A stretch of 64,000 nucleotides of DNA from Tragulus kanchil (GCA_022376925.1 JAIOJX010000005.1:14040501-14104500); one strand, 5' to 3'; counted from the first letter of the stretch, positions 11,569 through 23,759 are shown. Program-made: numbers and translations. Notes: a model not told the origin generated them from the sequence alone.

Positions 11569-12402
11569 ATTGCCTTTATGATCGCAATAAAAAAAGACTC
11601 TTGTGCTCTTAGTCACTCTTAGATAATAAGAACACATACTCCTAGATGATAACAATAACTTATGTGCTGGGCACTGCACAGTGCGGTAGAAGAAGTTGCA
11701 TGAGGCATAATTATTATCCCAGGTTTACTGCGGAGAGACAGAAGTGGCGTCGGTCACTAACAGATGGAGGCTAGATCTGAATTCTTGTCTTGCTCATGAA
11801 CCCCAAGACCATGTTTCTTCCCACCGCCCTGCCTATCCAGATTCTGTGGGTATCATGACCACAATGATTTGGAAGCTATACAGGAAGGTGGCTATATCTG
11901 GTACCCTGGTGTGTACTTCTCACTACCTGTCCCATGTGGTGGCACCCATATTGGCCACCTGAGACCCCTGGATAATTGGTGCCATGCCCTGGTCAGCTCC
12001 AGAAGTGACGCACACTACTCCAATCACATAGGGCTCACATGTCCACATCTCAGATCCGTCCAAAGCTAAACCATCTGTCCCACGTCTGCTCCAGAGGTCT
12101 CGCAGGATTTCCCATCAATCTCTTAACTGGATTTCCTCCTCACCATGCCTCAGTCAAATCCTCAGTTTCATGATCTGTATTTCGTAGGACCCTCCTCTCT
12201 TGAGTTGTCAATGACTACTATTATTAAAGTCAGTGCTCTGAAATCCGAAGGTGACTTACTGTAAACCTCTCATCTCAGTCACAGACTTTGGTTAGAATGG
12301 CCAAGCAGTTAACAGTTTCATTTCAGCTACCTTTCCTTATTTTCCCTATACATCTTCTGAACAATTCTTCAATTGACCGTCAAATAACTAAAAACACACG
12401 GG

Positions 12403-12514
12403 AACCTGCTCCGGTACTCTTGCCTGGAGAATTCCATGGATAGATGAGCCTGGCGGGCTATATAGTTCATGGGGTCCCAAAGAGTTGGACATGACTAAGC
12501 ACGCATGCATATGC
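12403..12514 (+). mobile_element. Partial Bov-A/Bov-tA SINE
   Basis: Headless body: 'tactcttgcctggagaattcc', 'gagcctggcgggctat', 'agagttggacatgactaag', ending in 'cacgcatgcat'. Confidence 0.8.
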
Positions 12515-12663
12515 TCACAGGACATCAGAAGAAAAGAGGAAGAGATGAAAAGCTCTAATGCTTGAAAGTAGAGGGTGAGCTTAACCCCAGACAGAACTGG
12601 TTTTGAATCCTTATTCTATATCTCAGGGGATAGCTAATAATTTTATTCCTAAAACTTGCTCTT

Positions 12664-12862
12664 TTCAGGTGGCTCTAGTGGTAAAGAACTCGCCTGACAA
12701 TGCAGGACATTGCATAAAGGACATGGGAAGATCTCCTGGAGGAGGAAATGGCAACCCACTCCATTTACTCCCACCTGGAGAATCCCACGGACAGAGGAGC
12801 CTGGCAGGCTACAGGGCATGGGGTCCCAAAGAGGCGGATGCAACGGAGTGACTGAGCTAAGT
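12664..12862 (+). mobile_element. Bov-tA SINE
   Basis: Sense Bov-tA from the tRNA head 'ttcaggtggctctagtggta' through 'ggaggaaatggcaaccc' and 'gagcctggcaggctac' to 'gagtgactgagc'. Overlapping 78-82-codon frames are SINE sequence. Confidence 0.86.
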
Positions 12863-14713
12863 AGCATGATGCCTGGTCTTGTATCTCGTATCACCTGTAA
12901 AACAAAAGCTGAAAGGCTTCTCTCCTGGGGTGGTTTTCAGGTTTAAATAGAAGGTTGTAGCTCACGCTCCTAGTGGGGTGCCTAGCAAAGGGTGAGGTTC
13001 CTTCCTTTTCTGCTTTCTTTGGTTGACAAGGAGTGGCTCTGCCCTAATCACTCATCTCTCCTCAGGGCCTCCTGACAGAACCCCAGCCCCTGGCCTGTTT
13101 CCCTTCCAGGGGAGCACCGGAGAGAGCGTGAGTGTCTCATCATGCAGTAACGGTGGCCGGCAAGATCCTTTCCTCCGTCACTGCTGCCACACGCATGCAA
13201 GACAGCTGTTATGAGGATGCACCGGGCAGCACACCTGATAAGGCAGGAGGGAACTGCTACTTTACACTCTTATTTCCATGAGACTCAGGGAAAGACACCG
13301 AGTCTTTGCTCTCCTGAATTTCTTAAGAACTGAATTCCTATAGGCAAGGCTTTTGTCAATGACCCAGAACTGCTTAAGGCTCCATGAAGCCAAGCAACAA
13401 AACAGAGTAAGGCCAGATAATACAGCCCGGGGAGGGAGGGTGGAGGAGGCCGCAAGGGTTCCATTCACAGTGCTCCAAAAGGCAGAAGGGGCTTTCAGAA
13501 AAACAAAAACCAAGAGTTACCATGTCAGCGCCAGAGTTTCACAAACACTAGCCTCCACAGAAACCAGAAAATGTGAGACGGCTAGACAATCTGAAGTTGT
13601 AAAGGAAAAGCATATTTTTTAAAAAGGGGGAAAATCGATGAGAATTGCTAATTCATAAGGTAGTCTTGCTTAGACTCTCTTATTGTTACTGAATCTCTTA
13701 TTAAATGTGTTTGCTATAAAAACACACTGAAAAGGAGGCATGGATGACTCGCTAACTTGGCCATGTTATAAGATTTTCTTGTTTAAGAGATTAAAGGCCC
13801 TGCCATAAATCTTTTCCAAACAAGCAGGACTATAAGCAAAGTAACTAGTTAACTCATTAATTAGACAAACAAACCAGCCATTGACAAGCCTGGGGAAATC
13901 CCTCTCAAGGCTTTTTTTCTTTTTCCATTTCTGGAGGGAAAAACCTAGGAAACAAACACGCCCTCCTACACCTATGATTTTCAATTTTTTCCTCCAAGCA
14001 CCCACAAATCCAGGTCACCCCAGTCTGCTTCCAGGTCTTGCCCCAGTCTAAATCTCCTACCCAGTGCCGATCATCTGGAGCCTCCCAGCGGTTGCCACTG
14101 CGTTCGATGCTTGCGGACAGATGCTGCTACACCCTCCTCCCCCACAGGCACCTGCCCGGCCAGAGTGTGTCACCGTGGCTGCCAGGGTAAAAGATATGTC
14201 AGAAAAGGCAACTATCCCCCGCGGTCCGGGGGGGCTGGAGCAAGGATCCTGAGCAGCTCCAAGTGATCACGGACCTAAGACTCGAAGCTAATTAATGGAA
14301 ACTGAAGAGAAGAAGGTGACAGCACAGAGCCAGGGTGTGAAGCTCATGTCGTCGGGTGGAGAGAACCCAAGGAGACATCTCCTAAGGGCAGGACGTTAAT
14401 GCTCGCACTTATTTGCTTTGCAGACTTAACACATTTCTGTTAGAAACATGTCTTTACACCCTGGAGAGACTTTATAAGGTGCTGACCTGCTACTAATTCA
14501 GGCAGTGCCTCCACGACAGCTAACAAAGCAACTTCGCTCTCTGAATTCCGATCACCCGGCTGCCATCCCAGGAGGGGACGATGTTCTTCACTCCAACTAA
14601 ACAAACCTATCTGTTGTCCAGTTTCTGGGCGTCCGATCCTCACAAGCAATCATCTTCAGCTTCTAATGTCCCTTTGTCCTCCACGTCACACCATCAGGAC
14701 TCTTTCCTCTTAG
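12863..14713. other. No gene or clear repeat seen
   Basis: Longest repeat-poor stretch in the first 15 kb, with locally GC-richer DNA near 14060-14240. Frames of 60-90 codons on both strands show no motif, signal or start context that I would call coding. Confidence 0.55.
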
Positions 14714-15296
14714 AAAACACAGTTGAGGGCTCCCCTGGTGGTCCAGTGGGTAAAGAGTCCACCTTGCAGTGCAAGGGGCACCGGTTCGATCCCTGGCCTG
14801 GGAAGATCCCACATGACGTGGAGTGGCTGGACCAGTGTGTCCAATTACCGAGCCAGCGCTCTAGAGTGCAGGCACCTAGAGCCAGTGCTCTGCAGCCAGA
14901 GAGGCCGCTGCAATGGGAGGTCCACGCAGGCCAAGGAACAAAGATAAATAAATGAAAGACCAAGAGAAGTGGCCAAAAAAAAACCCAGAAAACACAGTTA
15001 AGGGCTCCCCTGGTGGTCCAGTGGATTAACAGTCCGCCTTACAGTGCAAGGAGCACCGGTTCAATCCCTGGCCGTGGAGGATCCCATATGCCACGGAGCG
15101 GCTGGACCGGTGTGTCTAATTACAAGCCAGCGCTCTGGAGGGCATGCGCACAGAGCCGGTGCTCTGCAGCGAGAGAGGCCACTGCAATGGGAGGCCCACA
15201 CAGGCCAAAGAACAAAGATAGACGAAAAATAAGTCAATAAATAAAAATCAACAAAAATAGGCCAAACATTTAACAACAACAACAAAAAACACAGTT
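14714..15296 (+). mobile_element. Two CHR SINEs in tandem at one repeated target site
   Basis: SINE 1 (14728-14988) and SINE 2 (15000-15285) have the same orientation and the same body type but differ at many bases, so this is not a recent copy of one by the other. The target word 'aaaacacagtt' occurs three times: 14714-14724 before the first, 14989-14999 between them and 15286-15296 after the second. This fits two insertions at one site, or insertion of a dimer followed by decay. Both have tRNA-derived heads with 'ggttcgatccctgg' or 'ggttcaatccctgg' and A-rich tails. Confidence 0.85.
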
Positions 15297-15418
15297 AAAA
15301 CCACCCTCTCCCTCAATCCCATCTAACCCACCCCTGTCGAGTTCATCCACACAAGCAGTAGACTTAGCTCTCACTTCCCACGGACATAGATGCCTCTATA
15401 GTGAAAACACAAATCCAA

Positions 15419-15688
15419 GGACTTCCCCAGTGGTCTGGTGGTTAAGAATCCAGTTGCCAACGCAGGGGACCTGACTTTGGTGCCTCGTTTGGAAACTCAA
15501 GATCCCGCATGCCTCCGGCAGCTACGCCCGCATGCCACAACTGCTGAGCCCGTGCGTAGTAGACCCCGGGCTCCGCAAGAAGAGAAGTCACCACGAGGAG
15601 ACATGAGCACACTGGAGCTGAGAGTCGCCCCCACGCACCACAACGAGAGAAAGCCCACACCCAGCAATGAAGAGCCAGCCAGCCAAAA
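15419..15688 (+). mobile_element. CHR-type SINE, classical body
   Basis: Head 'ggacttccccagtggtctgg', then 'ccgcatgccacaactgctga', 'cgagagaaagcccacac' and an A-rich end near 'gccaaaac'. The body differs from the 'tgtgtccaattac' type next to it. Its 3' part recurs, shortened, at 16789-16889 at the start of the second copy of tandem pair 4. Confidence 0.8.
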
Positions 15689-15715
15689 CGTATTCATCCA
15701 ACGCATGCCTAAAGG

Positions 15716-15812
15716 CTAACTTTGGGCTAGTTACTCCTTTCTGGGCCTCAGTTTTTTCCATCTGTAGAAGATAATAATACCTGTATCGGAGAGCCGCTGT
15801 GAGAATTCATCA
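15716..15812 (+). mobile_element. MIR SINE fragment
   Basis: 'gctagttactcctttctggg', 'cctcagttttttccatctgt' and 'gataataatacctgtat' followed by 'gtgagaattcatc' follow the MIR core and 3' order. Repeated at 16915-17011 by tandem pair 4. Confidence 0.7.
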
Positions 15813-16780
15813 TTTATTTTTAATGTGTGTATGTATGCAGGTACATACACTTAGAACATCGTTTTAAAGTGTCTATTGCTTTCAACAGAATGACTATTAC
15901 CACTGACTCTGTCTCTCGTGCTCACACCTGCATCGGTCCCCATCACCTGATTACTAAACTCCTGACAAAAGGAGCTATTCTCACACACGGGCCAGGAACT
16001 GACGACGTGACCGAGGTTCCCTCAGTGTTCCCTGAACAACGAAGCAGCAACTTGGCAAGAACTCACACATTCCGGACTCAACCTACACTGCTGATTACAC
16101 AAGCTCATTTCCGTGTGTGAGTTTGGGCAAAACCAAGTACAGCTGTATCTGATTCTTTAAGGAGGACAGTGGTAAGATAAACAAACACGTGGGAATCAGT
16201 GGTAATGCCGGGATCCTCAGAGAAAGAAACTGTAAGAGGGCTTTGGAATAAGAAGAAAGACGCACGGTGGCCGCTGAACATCTCTAGAAACATCTTGAAG
16301 ATATAGACAGGAGAACAGGTGACAATGTGGCAAGGAAGGAGGCCCAGCACTGAGCCCAGGGTCAAAGCGAAGCGTCTCATGCTGGGGGGAGGGCAGGGCC
16401 CAAGGCTGTGCAAGGGAAGTACGGTTCCCTGGAAGGTGTTTTCCAGCTGTGAGTAAGTCACTCCAGGTTTCAGCCCTAACCCCATGCGGTGCTCAGGGCT
16501 CCTGCCCATGGAGAGAGACACCCACCTGAATGTACTCTGGGGGTATTTCCACCCGTGTTGTCGACCCCCGTCTACCTTCCAGCCTGTCTTCTACCGGTTT
16601 CTCTTCCGTTCTTACCATCTCCATTTCCTGTGCTATGTCTCGTGTCTTTCTTCATCTTCAGATACAGACGGTCCCAGGCTCAGGGGACCTCCCAGGATTA
16701 TCCAGGCTCCCACGGACACCCTCACCTCCCTTGGAGGAGGAGTGTTCTGGTCAGTCACTTTCCAAAGGTCACACACTAAA
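15813..16780. other. No gene seen (first-copy unique part of pair 4)
   Basis: Unique-looking DNA. A 138-codon antisense frame (16105-16521) is preserved in both copies, but the copies are nearly identical everywhere, so this says nothing about selection. I see no domain in it. Confidence 0.5.
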
Positions 16781-17986
16781 CGCTGCAGCCCCGGGCTCCG
16801 CAAGAAGAGAAGTCACCACGAGGAGACATGAGCACACTACAACGAGAAAGAAAGCCCACACCCAGCAATGAAGAGCCAGCCAGCCAAAACGTATTCATCC
16901 AACGCATGCCTAAAGGCTAACTTTGGGCTAGTTACTCCTTTCTGGGCCTCAGTTTTTTCCATCTGTAGAAGATAATAATACCTGTATCGGAGAGCCGCTG
17001 TGAGAATTCATCATTTATTTTTAATGTGTGTATGTATGCAGGTACATACACTTAGAACATCGTTTTAAAGTGTCTATTGCTTTCAACAGAATGACTATTA
17101 CCACTGACTCTGTCCCCGTGCTCACTCCTGCATCGGTCCCCATCACCTGATTACTAAACTCCTGACAAAAGGAGCTATTCTCACACACGGGCCAGGAACT
17201 GACGACGTGACCGAGGTTCCCTCAGTGTTCCCTGAACAACGAAGCAGCAACTTGGCAAGAACTCACACATTCCGGACTCAACCTACACTGCTGATTACAC
17301 AAGCTCATTTCCGTGTGTGAGTTTGGGCAAAACCAAGTACAGCTGTATCTGATTCTTTAAGGAGGACAGTGGTAAGATAAACAAACACGTGGGAATCAGT
17401 GGTAATGCCGGGATCCTCAGAGAAAGAAACTGTAAGAGGGCTTTGGAATAAGAAGAAAGACGCACGGTGGCCGCTGAACATCTCTAGAAACATCTTGAAG
17501 ATATAGACAGGAGAACAGGTGACAATGTGGCAAGGAAGGAGGCCCAGCACTGAGCCCAGGGTTAAAGCGAAGCGTCTCATGCTGGGGGGAGGGCAGGGCC
17601 CAAGGCTGTGCAAGGGAAGTACGGTTCCCTGGAAGGTGTTTTCCAGCTGTGAGTAAGTCACTCCAGGTTTCAGCCCTAACCCCATGCGGTGCTCAGGGCT
17701 CCTGCCCATGGAGAGAGACACCCACCTGAATGTACTCTGGGGGTATTTCCACCCGTGTTGTCGACCCCCGTCTACCTTCCAGCCTGTCTTCTACCGGTTT
17801 CTCTTCCGTTCTTACCATCTCCATTTCCTGTGCTATGTCTCGTGTCTTTCTTCATCTTCAGATACAGACGGTCCCAGGCTCAGGGGACCTCCCAGGATTA
17901 TCCAGGCTCCCACGGACACCCTCACCTCCCTTGGAGGAGGAGGGTGTTCTGGAGAATTCAGTCACTTTCCAAAGGTCACACACTAA

Positions 17987-18391
17987 GGGGCAGGAACGCA
18001 GCAAGAACCCAGACCCGGACAGGGTGGCCAGTCCGCTCCCCACAAAGAAATCCAGGTTCCACCTCGGCGGCACCCTGCCAGCTTGCTTCTCCCCATTCCC
18101 AGCCCTTCTCAGACGTAGAGACTGCTAAGCCGTCCAGATAAACTGGGCCGTCAGGCAGGCCACGGCAGCAGGCTTCCTTGCCCTGGGAGGACGGCATCTC
18201 TTTGGCTGTTTCTGCTCCATGATCCCTCTGCTCTACACCAAACCCAGGGACGGACTTCTGCCCACACCAACTGCCATTCACTCTTAGTAGTCCACGACAG
18301 CACATCCCCCTACCATTTCTGACTAATAAGCAAGGGAACCGGTTAATCAATAATATCTTGAACTAATTTAAAACCTTTTTTACGAACAGAT
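17987..18391. other. No gene or clear repeat seen
   Basis: Unique-looking DNA after tandem pair 4 and before the mariner-type hairpin. Confidence 0.5.
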
Positions 18392-18463
18392 TTGGGTTGG
18401 CCAAAAAGTTCCTTTGGGTGTTTCCGCTAAAAAACCCAAACAAATTTTTTGGCCAACACAATA
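18392..18463. mobile_element. Short mariner-type inverted-repeat element (MITE)
   Basis: About 72 bases that are almost entirely two inverted arms. The left arm starts 'ttgggttggccaaaaagttc' and the right arm, read on the other strand, is 'tgttggccaaaaaatttgtt' followed by 'tgggtt', with a loop near 'tttccgctaa'. The 'ttggccaaaaag' arm is typical of mariner elements known from ruminants. There is no room for a transposase, so it must have been moved in trans. Flanking TA bases are weak. Confidence 0.75.
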
Positions 18464-19177
18464 CTTAATTCTTTTTTTCATGGGTTATATTTTGTTAGGG
18501 TCTTCTTCTCTCAGACCATCACAATGTTAGCTCAGCAGGAAATGTCATAATTTGAAAGCCAGAGGCCTTTAAAAAAATAATCTAAATTAGCTTTGACTCC
18601 TAACAACAGACTGGGGACAATAAAAGAACTCGAGAAAGAAACGAAGTTAGCACACAAGAAATCAACAACTGCTTCACAAAGTAAAGTCACCTGGAACAAG
18701 AAACTGCTTAGCAGGGAGAATAATTTACCTTCAACTCACCATGTCAAGCTAGGAAAAACACATTCTGTAAAATAGCCATTACGTTTTCTTTAGGTGGCAT
18801 GGAAAGAGAAGCTATACAGTTCACATTTACTAAACTCCTAAGAAACTCTAATACACTGTACATGCTCCAGGCAGATGGCAAGCCACAAGCCTGTTGGGGG
18901 GGTGGGGGGAGAGATTCCCAGGAATATATGAATCATAAGTGTTAGTCATCCGTTTGGGAAACTTGGGAAATAGTTCCTATCAGTTCAACGTATTCTTATT
19001 TGCTAAGTGTCCGAGATATCAATTTCCTTGGAAACAACTGGTGACAATACTAAATGCAATGCGCAGTCTCTTAACTGCCCTATTGTGGTCGGCAGATGTG
19101 GGGGGATTTCATATATTCGGAGAAATGAATATATTTCATTAATATACACATAGGCACATGCATGCCCACACAACTTT
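18464..19177. other. No gene or clear repeat seen
   Basis: Unique-looking AT-rich DNA with a short G-run near 18895-18910. Confidence 0.5.
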
Positions 19178-19386
19178 GGGCTTCCTAGGTGGCTCAGTGG
19201 CAAAGGATGCACTTGCCAACGCAAACTAGGATCAACTACGTTGATCCCTGGCTCGGCAAGATCCCCTGGAGGAGGAAATGGCAATGCACTCTAGTATGCT
19301 TGCCTGGAAAATTCCATGGACAGAGGAGCCTGGCAGGCTGCAGTCCATGGGGTCGCTGAGTCCGACACGACTGGCCACGTGCACAC
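19178..19386 (+). mobile_element. Bov-tA SINE
   Basis: Sense Bov-tA: 'gggcttcctaggtggctcag', 'ggaggaaatggcaatgcac', 'gagcctggcaggctgcag', 'gtccgacacgactggcc'. A small scramble in the head ('aactaggatcaactacg') distinguishes it from the others. Confidence 0.86.
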
Positions 19387-19721
19387 TGACAGGCACGTGC
19401 GTACACGTTCCTAATCAGAGTTGGATCCAGTGTGTGGACGGTTGAGCTGATAAAGCCAGATAAGGGATGGAGGGGTGAACAGGGAGAGGAGTGGGTCTTT
19501 AAAAAAGTTCACAAAATTATCCGCATAAACTTAGATACTGGGCTTTAGAAGGGGTCTGTACCAGTGAGACACCGAAGTGGAAGAAGCATTAGCTTCCAGA
19601 TGACTCGGCCTGGTCCATGACACACGTGTATTCAAGCAACTCAGGGTGGGGACGCATGTTCATTACAGTCCTCTGCAGCGTCCAGTGTATCGTAAATCCT
19701 TCTGCATACATTTTTGCTGAG
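19387..19721. other. No gene or clear repeat seen
   Basis: Unique-looking DNA between a Bov-tA and tandem pair 5. Confidence 0.5.
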
Positions 19722-21888
19722 TGCAGGTGGCCACGGCAAAAATGTGTACATAGTGTGCTTTAGACAAGCTGCTAGGTGAATTCTAGTATGCAGCTTTACT
19801 ACCGGGACAGCAAAACCAGCCGTCGACAGTCATGGATAATGCAGCTACACCTACTGTCTGGACACCCATCTCAAGGAATCCAAGCGAGTATCTTGGATCA
19901 GAGTCACCTTGTAGCTAAACTCAGTAGTTACAATAAAATGTGGACGACGTGGGCTGAAATCCACGAGCTTAGGTTTGGCCTCAGGCAAAGCTGGGGAAAG
20001 CCCTGTTTCTAACACATCAGGTTCTCCCTCAGTCCCACACCGGAAACCCAGGGCCGGGAGAGTCCTCCAGTGCATCGTTACTTCCGGCCGGAGAAAATGA
20101 GAAGAGACAAAACTCTCTGAGCACTTCGACAATGAAATCAATCCACAAAGCTCTTTCCACCTGAAGAAAAAGGTGTCCCCGAAAGAAGATTAGAGAATCA
20201 CAGATTTCTGGGATTTGAGGCAAATGTGTACCTTGGGCCAGCAGAAGGTCATGCTGGTTCCATGAACATTCAGGAAGTAGACCAGTCCCTTCCGGGCTTT
20301 CTTTGGGAAGGCTCCAGCACTCCAGTGGAGTGCCGCTTAGATCAGCAGCGGCGGCTAGAATAGAAATCTGAAAATAACACAATCGCTCCGCCCCGCCAAC
20401 TCACTACTTTTAATTGTGGCTCATTAAAGATGTAAATAGAAGAAGAATTATGTTCACCTCTACTACAGTTTCATTGCTGCAGTAAAACGACACTGTTTCT
20501 GCTCCTATGCAAAAAGGAATACCTCCGCTTTGCGTAATTATCACCGCAAGTAGAGGGCCATGAGTCACTGATTTTCCAACAGCAGCATGATTCACAGGTT
20601 GCTGCCTGTTGTTGGACAGAGGCAGGTAGACAGAATGATGAATTTAAAAACCCAAAAGAAGAAGAAAAGACACGTCTGACAAAAGATGGAATGGAAAACA
20701 TTCAGAACTCTTCTTAGTAGGCACTACAGAAATGCAAGCCTGCCTGAGGAAATTCTGCAAGGAATCCAGGCCAAAGAGGGGCTAACACCAAAGTGAAGAA
20801 GAAACTGCAGGTGGCCACGGCAAAATGTGTACATAGTGTGCTTTAGACAAGCTGCTAGGTGAATTCTAGTATGCAGCTTTACTACCGGGACAGCAAAACC
20901 AGCCGTCGACAGTCATGGATAATGCAGCTACACCTACTGTCTGGACACCCATCTCAAGGAATCCAAGCGAGTATCTTGGATCAGAGTCACCTTGTAGCTA
21001 AACTCAGTAGTTACAATAAAATGTGGACGACGTGGGCTGAAATCCACGAGCTTAGGTTTGGCCTCAGGCAAAGCTGGGGAAAGCCCTGTTTCTAACACAT
21101 CAGGTTCTCCCTCAGTCCCACACCGGAAACCCAGGGCCGGGAGAGTCCTCCAGTGCATCGTTACTTCCGGCCGGAGAAAATGAGAAGAGACAAAACTCTC
21201 TGAGCACTTCGACAATGAAATCAATCCACAAAGCTCTTTCCACCTGAAGAAAAAGGTGTCCCCGAAAGAAGATTAGAGAATCACAGATTTCTGGGATTTG
21301 AGGCAAATGTGTACCTTGGGCCAGCAGAAGGTCATGCTGGTTCCATGAACATTCAGGAAGTAGACCAGTCCCTTCCGGGCTTTCTTTGGGAAGGCTCCAG
21401 CACTCCAGTGGAGTGCCGCTTAGATCAGCAGCGCGGCTAGAATAGAAATCTGAAAATAACACAATCGCTCCGCCCCGCCAACTCACTACTTTTAATTGTG
21501 GCTCATTAAAGATGTAAATAGAAGAAGAATTATGTTCACCTCTACTACAGTTTCATTGCTGCAGTAAAACGACACTGTTTCTGCTCCTATGCAAAAAGGA
21601 ATACCTCCGCTTTGCGTAATTATCACCGCAAGTAGAGGGCCATGAGTCACTGATTTTCCAACAGCAGCATGATTCACAGGTTGCTGCCTGTTGTTGGACA
21701 GAGGCAGGTAGACAGAATGATGAATTTAAAAACCCAAAAGAAGAAGAAAAGACACGTCTGACAAAAGATGGAATGGAAAACATTCAGAACTCTTCTTAGT
21801 AGGCACTACAGAAATGCAAGCCTGCCTGAGGAAATTCTGCAAGGAATCCAGGCCAAAGAGGGGCTAACACCAAAGTGAAGAAGAAACT
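19722..21888. repeat. Tandem pair 5, about 1.08 kb
   Basis: Copy 1 is 19722-20806 and copy 2 is 20806-21888, abutting with a single shared base. The offset drifts from 1084 to 1082 through two one-base deletions in copy 2 ('caaaaatg' to 'caaaatg', 'agcggcgg' to 'agcgcgg'). The content is unique-looking DNA with no recognised repeat or gene. Confidence 0.97.
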
Positions 21889-22074
21889 CTACCCCCAAGA
21901 GGGAATGTGAAACTACCCAACAGGAGTTTGACTTTTATCTTAGGAATGCTATTTTCTTAAGTGACTAATAAGAGAAACAATGTCCCATATCTTCTTTTAC
22001 CCATATTCTCAGAGGATCTAGTTTCTGAACTTAGAATGAGCAGTATATCTTGTAGATGATTATTGATACAATAT

Positions 22075-22310
22075 AGTGTTGAAAATTATAGGGCTTCCCA
22101 GGCAGCGCTAGTGATAAAGAGCCCACCTGCCAATGAAAGAAGACTGGGTTTGATCCCTGGGTTGGGAAGATCCTGTGGATGAGGGCATGGGAACCCACTC
22201 CAGTCTTCTTGCCTGGAGAATCCCATGGATAGAGGGCAGGCTACAGTTCGTGGGGTCGCAAAGAGTCAGACAGGACTGTAGTGACTGAGCACGCATGCAG
22301 TGTTGAAAAT
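22075..22310 (+). mobile_element. Bov-tA SINE with perfect target-site duplication
   Basis: Sense Bov-tA at 22091-22298: 'gggcttcccaggcagcgcta', 'ggttgggaagatcc', 'tcttgcctggagaatcccatgg'. It is flanked by the identical 12-base word 'agtgttgaaaat' at 22075-22086 and 22299-22310. The clean TSD suggests a relatively recent insertion. Confidence 0.92.
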
Positions 22311-22359
22311 AAATACACAAGAAAAGTTTGTTTGAAACACTGTGTTAAAAATTAAACTA

Positions 22360-22655
22360 AGGGCAAGACACAAAAGGAAAATTATTGTATGATTCTAGAT
22401 ATAACTGGTATCCAAAGTCAGCCAGCTCATACAGGTAGAAGGTAAAGGGTACTAGGAGTGTGGGAGAGGGAGGAACAAGGAGTTAGTGGTTAATATGCAC
22501 AGAGTGTCTGTCAGGGAAGAGGAAAAAACTCTGGAAATGAACAAGAATGATGGCTGCACAATACTGTGAATGTACTTAATATCACTGAACTGTACACTTA
22601 AAACTGGTTAAAGTGGCCAATTGTATTCTATCTATACTTACTGGAGTTAAATACA
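22360..22655 (+). mobile_element. L1M-type LINE 3' end fragment
   Basis: 'attgtatgattctagatata', 'gatggctgcacaatactgtg', 'gaatgtacttaatatcactg', 'aactgtacacttaaaactgg' and 'ttaaagtggccaattgtat' are the ordered blocks of an old L1 3' end. The last 160 bases recur at 23584-23742 through tandem pair 6. Confidence 0.75.
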
Positions 22656-22670
22656 AATGTGCGCGCGCTC

Positions 22671-22672
<2 letters not shown>

Positions 22673-22707
<35 letters not shown>
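22673..22707. repeat. (GT)n microsatellite, shorter copy
   Basis: About 35 bases of GT next to an antisense Bov-tA. Its counterpart at 23760-23798 is four bases longer. Confidence 0.95.
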
Positions 22708-22708
<1 letters not shown>

Positions 22709-22711
22709 ACC

Positions 22712-22923
22712 CGCACGCATGCGTCCTAAGTCACTTCAGTCAGATCCAATTCTGTGCAACCCTGTGGACAGTAGCCAAGCTGCTCTGTCCACGGAGATTC
22801 TCTGGGCAAGAATCCTAGAGTGGATGGCCACGCCCTCCTCCAGGGGATCTTCCCAACCCAGGGACTGAACCCATCTCTCTCACTTCTGCATTGGCAGGCA
22901 GGTTCTTCACCACTAGCACTGAC
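22712..22923 (-). mobile_element. Bov-tA SINE
   Basis: Antisense Bov-tA: 'cctaagtcacttcagtcaga', 'gattctctgggcaagaatcc', 'caggggatcttcccaacc', ending in a diverged head 'ccactagcactgactgg'. Copied at 23803-24014 by tandem pair 6. Confidence 0.85.
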
Positions 22924-23757
22924 TGGACGCGTGCTGGATTGACAACTGGGTTCCCAGGAGAGAGGGCTTTTGATGCACTGACTCTCGCAAGTGGATGAGG
23001 GTAGGACAGGCGAGGGAAGGGGTGAGGCCCATGTGGATGCTCATCAGGAAGTGGAGTAATGTCCACACCTGCAGAGGGTTGGGGACAGCTGCGGCTGAGC
23101 TCAGCCTCTGAACACTGGCACCAGCATGGGAGGCACGCCATCAGAAGCCCTGATTTACATGCATCAAGAGGATCTAATCCTTTGCATGCTCTTACTCAAT
23201 TTCATAGAGCAGATAACCACTCCAAAATGCTTCAAGTTAATAAATACAGATTTGGGTTGAATTTGCACAGGATGAGCTTGTAGGTTCACTGCCCATGACC
23301 TTTGAGAGTCAGAATGGAACTTCCCCTTTCACTAAATGTCACTCTACATTCCAGGCAGCATTTGGAAGCAAGCGCTGCTCTGTGCCTGTTGCTAAGTATT
23401 TTCAGTATCATAAATTTGGTTTCAATCAGGCGGAAGAAGCAAAGGATTCAGGGTTCTTGCAATGTACTCCCTCCCAAACTCTATTTGACCATGAAGAGCA
23501 AGTTCACTCTACATAACCACCCAACGCAGGGCACCAGGCTCTTACCGAAAAAGGCTCGGAATGAACAGATGAGGGGGGGTTGGGCACAGAGTGTCTGTCA
23601 GGGAAGAGGAAAAAACTCTGGAAATGAACAAGAATGATGGCTGCACAATACTGTGAATGTACTTAATATCACTGAACTGTACACTTAAAACTGGTTAAAG
23701 TGGCCAATTGTATTCTATCTATACTTACTGGAGTTAAATACAAATGTGCGCGCGCTC

Positions 23758-23759
<2 letters not shown>

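Larger units (their letters stand above)
10133..12305. repeat. Tandem pair 3, about 1.1 kb
   Basis: Copy 1 is 10133-11200 and copy 2 is 11239-12305, offset 1106 then 1105. One base differs in 'ggcgtgcggtc' against 'ggcgtcggtc'. The 38 bases between copies share 'acagtttcat' with the DNA after copy 2, so they look like a garbled continuation. Each copy carries one Bov-tA and one MIR/L2-like relic. Confidence 0.97.
15564..17986. repeat. Tandem pair 4, about 1.2 kb
   Basis: Copy 1 is 15564-16780 and copy 2 is 16789-17986. The offset is 1225 at the start and falls to 1200 because copy 2 lacks about 26 bases near its beginning. It rises to 1207 at the end. Substitutions include 'gggtcaaagcg' against 'gggttaaagcg'. 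The start of copy 2 and the end of copy 1 are the worst-matching parts. Confidence 0.96.

Noticed and set aside
14728..15285. tRNA genes, from A- and B-box-like words in many places
   Set aside because: These are tRNA-derived SINE heads. They lack a foldable mature tRNA and are followed by SINE bodies and A-rich tails.
16105..17721. A 138-codon antisense frame kept identical in two copies, suggesting selection
   Set aside because: The two copies are the halves of tandem pair 4, where all bases are near identical, so the agreement carries no information. No domain or signal was seen.
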